The notes under the pieces were generated by a model. It was not told the origin of the DNA. It did no database searches and was given only the letters and a program-made list of their open reading frames with translations. 6,259 bases of DNA from Chitinophaga pinensis (GTDB taxonomy: Bacteria > Bacteroidota > Bacteroidia > Flavobacteriales_D > Crocinitomicaceae): positions 1-6,259 of the forward strand of contig CAMBMC010000149.1 of NCBI GenBank assembly GCA_945868555.1, written 5' to 3'. Positions 1 through 6,143 of this stretch are shown here, in pieces (the first letter of the stretch is position 1; every line of letters starts with the position of its first letter). The position numbers and the translations under genes are program-made.

Positions 1-1
1 C

Positions 2-1300
2 ATTGATCCGTATGTGCGCTTTACTGACAAACACAACAACAAGCACTCCTTGAAGACGCGCATGTACTTTGCAGAAAACGCAAATTTGACAAATACAAGC
101 CAGAGCAATAGCGCGATCGTATATTTCTCGGATTATCAAATCCAGCGGCAGTTTCGTCAAGGACCGATCATTACTGCGGGTGTTTCGAACATTTTCAATT
201 CTGTAAGTTCGAACCTGATGGGGGATCACTCCTCGATTAATGCGTCAATGTACGGCCAATATGAGCAGAAAATCGGCAAGCTTGATATCACTGCAGGACT
301 GCGTGCGGAGTATTTCCAAATGGACGGAAAGGGCGGAGATTCAGACTTTACGATTTCCAAAAAGAAGGGCACAACCATTCCAGTTTACCCTGTCCTTCGC
401 TTGGCCTTGCACTACCAAGTGAAGAAATACACACACTTGCGCGCTTCATTTGGACAAGGAATTCGTTATCCATCTGTGGCTGAACGTTACACAAGAACCA
501 GCGTAGGCGCCTTGAACATCTTCCCAAATGCCCAATTGAGACCGGAAATTGGCTGGGCGGGTGAGATCGGAATCAAACAAGGGGTAAAAATGGGCGATTG
601 GAAAGGGATGATCGATGTGTCGGGATTCATCAACCAATACAGCAACATGATTGAGTTCTCTTTTGGGTGCTATGATCCTTCAACTGGCGAAACGTTGAAT
701 ACGCAAGATCCAAATTTTGGACAGACATATCTAAACCTATTAAGTCAGGGATACACCATCAATGACATCTTTGGATTCAGAGCAATAAACGCTGAAAAAG
801 CAAGAATTTCAGGGATAGATGCATCGTTCAATAGCATGGGTAAAATCGGAGATGTAGAGATCATCTCACTCATTGGATACACTTATATGAACCCCATTAG
901 CTTAAACAATGACCCTACGTATCGCTTGTCGAACAGCGACACTACACAGAATTTGTTGAAGTACCGTTTCAAGCATTTGGCAAAGGCCGACGTAGAAGTG
1001 AATTACAAGAAATACAGCCTTGGTTTCTCCATGCGCTACAACAGCTACATGTCAAACATTGACCGCGTATTCGAAGAAGCAATTGCGGGAGGAACATACG
1101 TGTTGCCAGGCTTGAAAGAATACCGCCAGATTTACAACAAGGGGAACTTCGTCGTTGATGCCCGGATCGGATATAAAATTAGTGAGTCTTACCGTATAGG
1201 CTTTATGGTGAACAATATTTTCAATGCAGAAGTTTCTTCCCGACCAGGAGACATCCAACCACCAAGAAACTTCCTCTTGCAAGTTCAAATGAAATTTTAA
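2..1300 (+). CDS. TonB-dependent outer-membrane receptor, C-terminal beta-barrel part (5' end outside window)
   Basis: The frame is open from the first complete codon in the window (reading I-D-P-Y-V-R), so this is the 3' part of a longer gene; the GTG at 14 is an internal Val codon, not a start. The visible 433 residues look like the strands and loops of a TonB-dependent receptor barrel: alternating aromatic/polar strands such as YGQYEQKIGKLDITAGLRAE, the signature FGQGIRYPSVAERYT (nt 449-493), then N-x-Q-LRPEIGWAGEIGIKQG (nt 527-583), typical of SusC/RagA-like and related Bacteroidota receptors. The protein ends in ...LLQVQMKF, with the terminal Phe expected of BAM-assembled barrels. Receptors of this family import large ligands (siderophores, glycans, peptides) using TonB-ExbBD energy. 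The plug domain and any N-terminal carboxypeptidase-like domain lie upstream, so the ligand cannot be inferred. Its stop overlaps the kdsB start by one base, suggesting co-transcription. Confidence 0.9.
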   Translation: MDPYVRFTDKHNNKHSLKTRMYFAENANLTNTSQSNSAIVYFSDYQIQRQFRQGPIITAGVSNIFNSVSSNLMGDHSSINASMYGQYEQKIGKLDITAGLRAEYFQMDGKGGDSDFTISKKKGTTIPVYPVLRLALHYQVKKYTHLRASFGQGIRYPSVAERYTRTSVGALNIFPNAQLRPEIGWAGEIGIKQGVKMGDWKGMIDVSGFINQYSNMIEFSFGCYDPSTGETLNTQDPNFGQTYLNLLSQGYTINDIFGFRAINAEKARISGIDASFNSMGKIGDVEIISLIGYTYMNPISLNNDPTYRLSNSDTTQNLLKYRFKHLAKADVEVNYKKYSLGFSMRYNSYMSNIDRVFEEAIAGGTYVLPGLKEYRQIYNKGNFVVDARIGYKISESYRIGFMVNNIFNAEVSSRPGDIQPPRNFLLQVQMKF

Positions 1301-2034
1301 TGAAGGTACTCGGCGTAATTCCAGCACGCTTTGCGTCGTCGCGTTTTCCGGGAAAACCATTGATCGAGATCAAGGGAAAAACCATGATTCGCCGTGTATA
1401 TGAAGGCGCTGCTCAATCGTCCTTGATTGAACATTTGGTAGTAGCCACAGACGATCAACGCATTAGCGATGAGGTGCTTTCATTCAAGGGGAATGCCGTT
1501 ATGACCTCAGAAAATCATCCTTCAGGAACGGACCGTTGTGCTGAAGTGGCAGTGATGTATCCGGAATGTGACATAGTGATCAATATTCAAGGTGACGAAC
1601 CGCTCGTTGATTTTCGACAACTTGACCAACTCATCGCTGCCTTTGAAGATCCAAGGGTGAACATCGCAACCCTCGTCTCACGGTCGATCACGATGGAAGA
1701 TTTGCAAAACCCTAACCGCATAAAAGTGGTGGCCGATTGCGATAGGAATGCCCTATATTTTAGCAGAAGCGTGGTGCCGAATTTTCACCATACTACAGGT
1801 GATGTACTCGAGAATTATCCCTTCCTGAGACACATCGGCTTGTATGCCTATCGTGCGAACACATTGCAAGAACTCACTTCACTTGTGCCAACTGCACTGG
1901 AACGAACAGAGTCCTTAGAACAGCTGAGGTGGTTATTTTACGGCTATAAGATTAGATTGGTAGAAACAGAAATTGAGACACCAAATATTGACGTTCCGGA
2001 GGATCTACAAAAGGTACTTGAACAGTTAGGCTAA
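1300..2034 (+). CDS. kdsB: 3-deoxy-manno-octulosonate cytidylyltransferase (CMP-Kdo synthetase)
   Basis: KdsB activates Kdo with CTP to give CMP-Kdo and pyrophosphate in the cytoplasm, supplying the sugar that links lipid A to the LPS core. At 244 residues it is full length for the family. Visible motifs in order: the nucleotide-binding N-terminus IPARFASSRFPGKPL (7-21), HPSGTDR (73-79), NIQGDEPL (95-102, with the metal-binding Asp at 99), NRIKVV (139-144), YFSRS (153-157), HIGLYAYR (178-185), LEQLR (206-210) and NIDVPEDL (229-236). No key residue appears to be missing. The ATG is fixed by the family-typical MKVLGVIPAR start and lies in a TAATG overlap with the receptor stop, so translation is probably coupled. 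There is no Shine-Dalgarno sequence upstream. Placement behind a TonB receptor gene is not a standard LPS operon arrangement; the two may simply share a transcript. Confidence 0.97.
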   Translation: MKVLGVIPARFASSRFPGKPLIEIKGKTMIRRVYEGAAQSSLIEHLVVATDDQRISDEVLSFKGNAVMTSENHPSGTDRCAEVAVMYPECDIVINIQGDEPLVDFRQLDQLIAAFEDPRVNIATLVSRSITMEDLQNPNRIKVVADCDRNALYFSRSVVPNFHHTTGDVLENYPFLRHIGLYAYRANTLQELTSLVPTALERTESLEQLRWLFYGYKIRLVETEIETPNIDVPEDLQKVLEQLG

Positions 2035-2111
2035 GTGCCGAAATGCGAACGGCCTAGTTCCTTCAAAAGAAAGAAGCCACTAGTGTAACCTCCATAGAAT
2101 CAATCCGTATC

Positions 2112-2142
2112 TTGCAGTTTAAGCGCTTTTTATTTACATTCG
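2112..2142 (+). promoter_or_regulatory. Candidate Bacteroidota promoter for the HU/SPOR gene
   Basis: TTG at 2112-2114 and TACATTCG at 2135-2142 are separated by 20 nt, close to the Bacteroidota consensus TTG-N17-23-TAnnTTTG with one mismatch in the -7 box (TTCG for TTTG). The box ends 4 nt before the ATG at 2147, so transcription would begin at or very near the start codon. The rest of the 112-bp gap after kdsB holds an 8-bp palindrome (CACTAGTG, 2078-2085) and no hairpin followed by a T-run. Consensus match only. Confidence 0.45.
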
Positions 2143-2146
2143 CATT

Positions 2147-3253
2147 ATGTTGACAACAGACAAGCTCATTGGAGAACTATTATTTAGACACAATTGTGTG
2201 ATTGTGCCTGATTTTGGTGGTTTTGTTGCGCGACAAACTTCTGCAGTCATTGACTATGCCAAGGGCACAATGCAACCTCCTCGTAAATCTTTGCTTTTCA
2301 ATCGCCAGCTGATCAACAACGACGGTTTGCTTGTTGCTGAATTGGCCCGTACGAATGAGATTTCATTTGATGAAGCATTCAAATTGGTTCAAGCCACGGT
2401 CGCTGGCTGGAATGATACCTTGAAGCGCGGTGAGCGAGTGACGATAGAACGCGTGGGCTTCATGTTTCACGACAGAGAGAAAAACCTTTGCTTTGAGCAA
2501 GACCGCTATTTCAATTTGCTTTTAGAGTCTTACGGACTAGGAAGCGTGCATTTTATTGCAAAAGAGGACCTTGAAAGTGTTCAGGAAGGAGCGAAAATTC
2601 GCACCTTAGATCCCGCTGTTGAGGAAACCAAGACCCAACCAGGCGACGATGGCAAGAATGTCATTGAACATCCTGCAGCTTCTGGAAACCGCAGAATGTG
2701 GAAATATGTTGCAGCTGCGGCCTGCATTCTCCCAATTGCCTTTTATTCCATTTGGATCCCTACGAAAACAGATGCCATTCAGTCAGGTGTGCTTTCAATC
2801 AATGACTTCAATCCGTTTCATGAAACGGGTGAAGCAACATACGTTAAGAAAAATTCGGAATATAAAGCTACATTTCCATCTGTTGAGCAATCATTCGAAG
2901 ATGAAGTCAACGCGACTCCAGAAGATGAAGTTTTTTCCATCCAGGTGGATGATGAACTAAACATCCCTGTTCGTGTTGAACGACCCGAAGTAGAAACACC
3001 AGTGACGCCATCCACCGAACATGTAGTTGCAACAAAATCATTTGATTGTATTGTGGGATGTTTTTCAAGTCAATCGAATGCACAAAACATGATTTCGTCT
3101 CTAAAAGCGCGTGGTTTTGATGCATGTCAAGTCGACATTTCAAACGGACTGTACCGCATCAGTGCAGGATCAGCAGCAACAGAAGAGCAAGCCCGTCAAA
3201 TTATTGCCAATGTCAATGCACAAGGATTCAACGGATGGATTCTTCGTCACTAA
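2147..3253 (+). CDS. HU-like (CCDC81-type) / transmembrane / SPOR domain protein
   Basis: This 368-residue protein has three visible parts. Residues about 1-138 match the paired bacterial CCDC81-like HU domains: VIVPDFGGFVA (18-28), PPRKSLLFNRQL (44-55), NDGLL (58-62), then a second unit with W88, LKRGERVTIERVGFM (92-106) and FNLLLESYGL (122-131). A single hydrophobic segment follows at about 186-204 (YVAAAACILPIAFYSIWIP), preceded by NRRMWK, so the N-terminus should be cytoplasmic. An acidic, Pro/Thr-containing linker (about 245-295) leads to a SPOR domain at about 297-367 (FDCIVGCFSSQSNAQNMI, GFDACQV, GLYRISAGSAATEEQARQII), placing a peptidoglycan-binding module in the periplasm. SPOR domains bind glycan strands lacking stem peptides, often at division sites. 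The role of the HU part is unproven: DNA binding or a structural or peptide-binding role are both possible. The cysteine peptidase gene begins 27 bp downstream and may share its transcript. Confidence 0.88.
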   Translation: MLTTDKLIGELLFRHNCVIVPDFGGFVARQTSAVIDYAKGTMQPPRKSLLFNRQLINNDGLLVAELARTNEISFDEAFKLVQATVAGWNDTLKRGERVTIERVGFMFHDREKNLCFEQDRYFNLLLESYGLGSVHFIAKEDLESVQEGAKIRTLDPAVEETKTQPGDDGKNVIEHPAASGNRRMWKYVAAAACILPIAFYSIWIPTKTDAIQSGVLSINDFNPFHETGEATYVKKNSEYKATFPSVEQSFEDEVNATPEDEVFSIQVDDELNIPVRVERPEVETPVTPSTEHVVATKSFDCIVGCFSSQSNAQNMISSLKARGFDACQVDISNGLYRISAGSAATEEQARQIIANVNAQGFNGWILRH

Positions 3254-3280
3254 ATCCAGAATACCATTAAATTTTACCCC

Positions 3281-4495
3281 ATGTATAAGCACCTTTTAAC
3301 GATCCTATTCATTGGAATGGGAGTATATTCCTTTTCTCAATTCGGCTTCTCTGAGCCTGTAAAAAACGCAGAGGGGAGCAATTATCAATTCACGAAGGTG
3401 GCTCACCTCGATGCCACTCCTGTCCAAAGTCAAGGATATACCGGCACCTGTTGGAGCTTTTCTGCCTTGTCGTTTTTTGAATCTGAATTGATTCGCATGG
3501 GAACAAAAGCTCCTGACCTTCTTTCAGAAATGTTTGTGGTTCGAAAGGCCTACGAAAGTAAAGCACAGAAGTACATTCGCATGGATGGAAAAATCAACTT
3601 CTCAGAAGGTGGTGCTTTTCATGACATACCTTATGTTATTCGCAATTATGGGATTGTTCCACAGGAAATCTACCAAGGATTAAACTACGGCATGGAAACG
3701 CACGACCACAGTGAAATGTTTGAAGTGTTGAATGGCGCAATGCAAGGGATGTTGACGGCATCTAAAAATTCAAAGGATGGAATTACCGGTGCTTGGATCA
3801 ATGCCATCAAAGGAATTCTGGACGCTTACCTCGGTGAAGACATCAAAGAATTTGAGTGGAAAGGGAAGAAATATACCCCAATCAGTTATGCGAAAGCCAT
3901 CGGTTTAAATATGGACGACTATGTGTCCTTGACATCATTTACCAACCATCCAATGTATTCCCGATGCATGCTTGAAATTCCTGACAACTGGGCGTGGGGG
4001 GAAAGCTACAATGTCGGAATGGATGAATTGTTCGACGCCTGTGAATATGCCTTGAAAAATGGCTTCACCTTAGCTTGGGGAGCAGACGTGTCTGAAAAAG
4101 GATTTAGCTTCAGAAATGGACTCGCCATTGTTCCAGAAGATCCATCAAGCATTGAGATTCAAGGTCGAGACAACAAGAATTTCTCGGATTCCGGTGCTGA
4201 CAAGAAATCAAACGCGTTTATGACGCCAATGAAAGAGCTTGTTGTGACTCCAGAGATGCGTCAAGAAGGTTATGACAACAAGACAACCACAGATGACCAT
4301 GGAATGCACATCGTTGGCTTGTATAAAGACCAAGTTGGAACGCGTTATTTGTTAGTCAAAAATTCTTGGGGAACAGGAAACTTCCCAAAAGGATTCCTCT
4401 ATGTATCAGAAAATTATTTCAAGTGGAAGACCATCAATGTGTATGTACATAAAGGCGGAGTTGCCCCAGGATTGAAGAAAAAACTTAACCTATAG
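3281..4495 (+). CDS. Exported C1 cysteine peptidase, bleomycin hydrolase / PepC-like aminopeptidase
   Basis: This 404-residue protein belongs to the papain-fold C1B group (bleomycin hydrolase/aminopeptidase C). The catalytic set is complete: oxyanion Gln51 and nucleophile Cys57 in QGYTGTCWSFSAL (51-63), His340 in TDDHGMHIVGL (337-347, aligning HGMHIVG with papain-type HAVLIVG), and Asn361 in LLVKNSWGTG (357-366). The segment FSEGGAFHDIPYVIRNYGIVP (107-127) is typical of C1B enzymes. Residues 1-19 form a probable Sec signal peptide (MYKHLL, hydrophobic core, then S-F-S before Q20). There is no Cys after the core, so it is not a lipoprotein; the mature enzyme should be periplasmic or secreted, whereas classical bleomycin hydrolases are cytosolic. 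It should act as an aminopeptidase on short peptides; the substrate is unknown. It lacks a C-terminal sorting domain. It follows the SPOR gene by 27 bp. The box AAATTTTA-cccc-ATG could be its own weak promoter, but no TTG sits at the right distance. Confidence 0.88.
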   Translation: MYKHLLTILFIGMGVYSFSQFGFSEPVKNAEGSNYQFTKVAHLDATPVQSQGYTGTCWSFSALSFFESELIRMGTKAPDLLSEMFVVRKAYESKAQKYIRMDGKINFSEGGAFHDIPYVIRNYGIVPQEIYQGLNYGMETHDHSEMFEVLNGAMQGMLTASKNSKDGITGAWINAIKGILDAYLGEDIKEFEWKGKKYTPISYAKAIGLNMDDYVSLTSFTNHPMYSRCMLEIPDNWAWGESYNVGMDELFDACEYALKNGFTLAWGADVSEKGFSFRNGLAIVPEDPSSIEIQGRDNKNFSDSGADKKSNAFMTPMKELVVTPEMRQEGYDNKTTTDDHGMHIVGLYKDQVGTRYLLVKNSWGTGNFPKGFLYVSENYFKWKTINVYVHKGGVAPGLKKKLNL

Positions 4496-4514
4496 TGTAC
4501 AGTTATTGTTGTTT

Positions 4515-4546
4515 TTGCGTTTCATAATAAAAAATTAGTATATTGG
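4515..4546 (+). promoter_or_regulatory. Candidate promoter of the BlaI-like gene
   Basis: TTG at 4515-4517 (inside a TTTTTG run) and TATATTGG at 4539-4546 are 21 nt apart. This fits TTG-N17-23-TAnnTTTG with one mismatch in the -7 box. Transcription would start around 4550, leaving a leader of about 15 nt before the ATG at 4566. The left arm of the inverted repeat at 4533-4559 overlaps the -7 box. The peptidase stop is at 4495, with no hairpin terminator visible between. Consensus match only. Confidence 0.45.
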
Positions 4547-4559
4547 AGCACTACTAATT
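4533..4559. promoter_or_regulatory. Perfect 8-bp inverted repeat, likely operator of the BlaI-like repressor
   Basis: AATTAGTA (4533-4540) and TACTAATT (4552-4559) are exact reverse complements separated by 11 nt. The repeat brackets the candidate -7 box and the expected transcription start, which is where a BlaI/MecI-type autorepressor would bind. A further TACTA half-site lies at 4562-4566, ten bases after the TACTA at 4552-4556, and overlaps the A of the start codon. The TAGTA/TACTA core differs from the ACA/TGT cores of staphylococcal bla/mec operators, so assignment to this regulator rests on position, not on a known motif. Confidence 0.5.
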
Positions 4560-4565
4560 GCTACT

Positions 4566-4859
4566 ATGGAACGTTTAACACCCGCCGAAGAACAGGTGAT
4601 GTTGAAGCTTTGGAGGCTTCAAACCGCAGCTGTGAAAGAAATTCAGGAGCTTTATAGCGAACCGAAACCTGCTTACAACACAACCTCTACTATTGTTCGT
4701 ATTCTTGAACGAAAGAAGTTTATCAAACACAAATCACTGGGTCGAGGGTATATCTATGCACCGCGAATATCAAAAGAAAAATACCGTGAGTATTTGGTTG
4801 ATCACCTCCTGAAACACTATTTTGAAGGTGATGTGAAGGAATTCAGAAGCGTATTGTAA
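4566..4859 (+). CDS. Short BlaI/MecI/CopY-family transcriptional repressor
   Basis: This is a 97-residue winged-helix regulator of the BlaI/MecI/CopY family. Visible parts: the opening helix LTPAEEQVMLKLW (4-16), the second helix AAVKEIQELY (21-30), the recognition helix YNTTSTIVRILERKKFI (37-53), the wing HKSLGRGYIYAPRIS (55-69), and the first dimerisation helix KEKYREYLVDHLLKHYFEGD (70-89). Family members are usually about 120 residues. This one ends at ...KEFRSVL, so the last 20-25 residues of the dimerisation domain are absent. By motif alignment with MecI, the end falls at about the position of the sensor-protease cleavage bond. No BlaR1/MecR1-type M56 peptidase gene lies beside it; dxr follows on the opposite strand after 4 bp. 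It probably represses its own promoter through the dyad at 4533-4559. Its other targets and inducing signal cannot be read from the window. The start is the only sensible ATG and lacks a Shine-Dalgarno sequence (GGAG at 4545-4548 is too far upstream). Confidence 0.88.
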   Translation: MERLTPAEEQVMLKLWRLQTAAVKEIQELYSEPKPAYNTTSTIVRILERKKFIKHKSLGRGYIYAPRISKEKYREYLVDHLLKHYFEGDVKEFRSVL

Positions 4860-4863
4860 GCCC

Positions 4864-6021
4864 TTACTTTATTCTTCCTCTCGCATAAGCACGAGCCTCC
4901 GCGTCGCTTTGCACAAAATCTTCGTACACTGGCGTTGACAGCGATTGAACAGCATGTAATGTTGCTTCATTGATTCTGGCAATATCCGTGAAATGAATTT
5001 GATCGTTGAGGTAGGCTTCGACAGAAATCTCATTGGCCGCATTTAAAATACAGGCCGCAGTTCCACCCGTCTCCATCGCATCATAGGCCAAGCCAAGGTT
5101 GCGGAAAACATCTCGATTGGGTGCTTCAAAGGTGAGTTGTGGGTAATCCAAAAAATTAAATCGTGGAAACGAAGTCGCTAAGCGATCGGGGTAGGTCAAG
5201 GCAAACTGGATCGGCAATTTCATGTCGGGAAGTCCCATTTGTGCTTTCATGCTTCCGTCTTCAAATTGCACCAGGGAATGCACGATTGATTGCGGATGCA
5301 CGATGACATCAATTTGATCGGGACGAAGATTAAACAACCACTTCGCTTCAATGACTTCCAATCCTTTGTTCATCAGCGTAGCTGAATCAATGGTAATCTT
5401 TGCTCCCATGGTCCAATTTGGATGTTTTAAGGCCTGAGCCCGCGTCACACTTGCTAACTGCTCTGCACTCCACCCGCGGAAAGGTCCACCAGATGCGGTC
5501 AAGTAGATCTTTTCGATTGGATTGTGGAATTCTCCAACAAGACATTGAAATATAGCGGAATGTTCGGAATCAACAGGATAGATGTTTACCCCATTTTCTT
5601 TGGCCATTTTCGTGACAAGCTCACCAGCGACAACAAGTGTTTCTTTGTTCGCCAAGGCAATTGTTTTCTTCGCCTCAATGGCACGCAAGGTGGGTTTCAA
5701 TCCAGCATACCCCACAAGTGCGGTCAACACCACATCCACTTCGGAGGATTCCACCACTTGACATAAGGCCTCTGCTCCGGCATACACATGTATGTCTTGG
5801 TTTTTTAGCGCTTCTTTCACGAAGAGGTATTGACTTTCATCTGTAATTACCACCGCATTGGGCTGATGCTTGAGTGCCTGTGCAATTAGCAATTCGGCAT
5901 TTTTCCCCGCTGTGATGACTTGCAAGTCGAAATGGTCGGGATAAGATTCAAGAACCTCAAGTGCTTGTGTACCGATTGAGCCGGTTGAACCAAGTATGGC
6001 AATGCCCTTTTTTTGTGTCAT
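4864..6021 (-). CDS. dxr: 1-deoxy-D-xylulose 5-phosphate reductoisomerase
   Basis: Dxr performs the first committed step of the MEP isoprenoid pathway in the cytoplasm: NADPH- and divalent-metal-dependent rearrangement and reduction of DXP to 2-C-methyl-D-erythritol 4-phosphate. The 385 residues are near the usual 385-400. Motifs in order: NADPH-binding GSTGSIG (11-17), NKETLV (125-130), PVDSEHSAIFQ (149-159) with metal ligands D151 and E153, ASGGPFR (176-182), the substrate-closing loop with H200 and W203 in KHPNWTMG (199-206), SATLMNKGLEVIEA (213-226) with N218, K219 and third metal ligand E222, HPQSIVHS (242-249), and the C-terminal helical domain with LNAANEISVEAYL (326-338). All catalytic residues appear intact. 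The ATG (6021-6019 on the minus strand) matches the conserved N-terminus and lacks a Shine-Dalgarno sequence. It converges on the BlaI-like gene and diverges from the gene at 6144. The product feeds undecaprenyl phosphate and quinone synthesis. Confidence 0.98.
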   Translation of the reverse strand: MTQKKGIAILGSTGSIGTQALEVLESYPDHFDLQVITAGKNAELLIAQALKHQPNAVVITDESQYLFVKEALKNQDIHVYAGAEALCQVVESSEVDVVLTALVGYAGLKPTLRAIEAKKTIALANKETLVVAGELVTKMAKENGVNIYPVDSEHSAIFQCLVGEFHNPIEKIYLTASGGPFRGWSAEQLASVTRAQALKHPNWTMGAKITIDSATLMNKGLEVIEAKWLFNLRPDQIDVIVHPQSIVHSLVQFEDGSMKAQMGLPDMKLPIQFALTYPDRLATSFPRFNFLDYPQLTFEAPNRDVFRNLGLAYDAMETGGTAACILNAANEISVEAYLNDQIHFTDIARINEATLHAVQSLSTPVYEDFVQSDAEARAYARGRIK

Positions 6022-6025
6022 GGTT

Positions 6026-6033
6026 TAAAATTA
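6026..6033 (-). promoter_or_regulatory. Possible -7 box of dxr
   Basis: Read on the minus strand, TAATTTTA is followed by 4 nt (aacc) and then the dxr ATG. It matches TAnnTTTG except at the last base. No TTG occurs 17-23 nt upstream, so the call rests on the box and on its spacing, which equals that of two other starts in the window. Confidence 0.25.
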
Positions 6034-6105
6034 CATTTTTCCCTGCGTTGTTGTTGCGTTAAAGCATAACGGATTGAGTGAATTTTTGTTTGTAGCGTCT
6101 GTTTG

Positions 6106-6139
6106 TTGTGAAATTTTCCAACGAAAATGAGCATTTTTG
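6106..6139 (+). promoter_or_regulatory. Candidate promoter of the small gene at 6144
   Basis: TTG at 6106-6108 and CATTTTTG at 6132-6139 are 23 nt apart, at the outer limit of the Bacteroidota spacing. The -7 box has one mismatch (C for T at its first base). The box ends 4 nt before the ATG at 6144, implying little or no 5' leader. The remainder of the 122-bp divergent region shared with dxr shows nothing convincing. Confidence 0.35.
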
Positions 6140-6143
6140 CGCC

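Noticed and set aside
14..16. GTG as a start codon for the receptor frame
   Set aside because: The frame continues open to the window edge with receptor-like residues (IDPYVRF), so this is an internal Val codon.
1052..1360. 102-codon minus-strand open frame across the receptor/kdsB junction
   Set aside because: It is antisense to two well-supported genes, has no recognisable domain, and is best explained as a coding shadow.
2051..2085. Possible hairpin after kdsB (CTAGT at 2054-2058 with ACTAG at 2079-2083)
   Set aside because: The 5-bp stem has a mismatched interior and no following T-tract, so it is not a credible intrinsic terminator.
2619..2960. 113-codon plus-strand frame inside the HU/SPOR gene
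   Set aside because: It is out of frame within the membrane and linker region of a gene with clear domains on both sides, and it shows no family motif.
5524..5846. Two overlapping plus-strand open frames opposite dxr
   Set aside because: They are antisense to the conserved catalytic core of dxr, and their compositions look like shadows of it.
6057..6071. CGTTA-N5-TAACG inverted repeat in the divergent region
   Set aside because: Arms of only 5 bp are expected by chance in a region this size; it does not overlap a candidate promoter box and has no T-run to act as a terminator.
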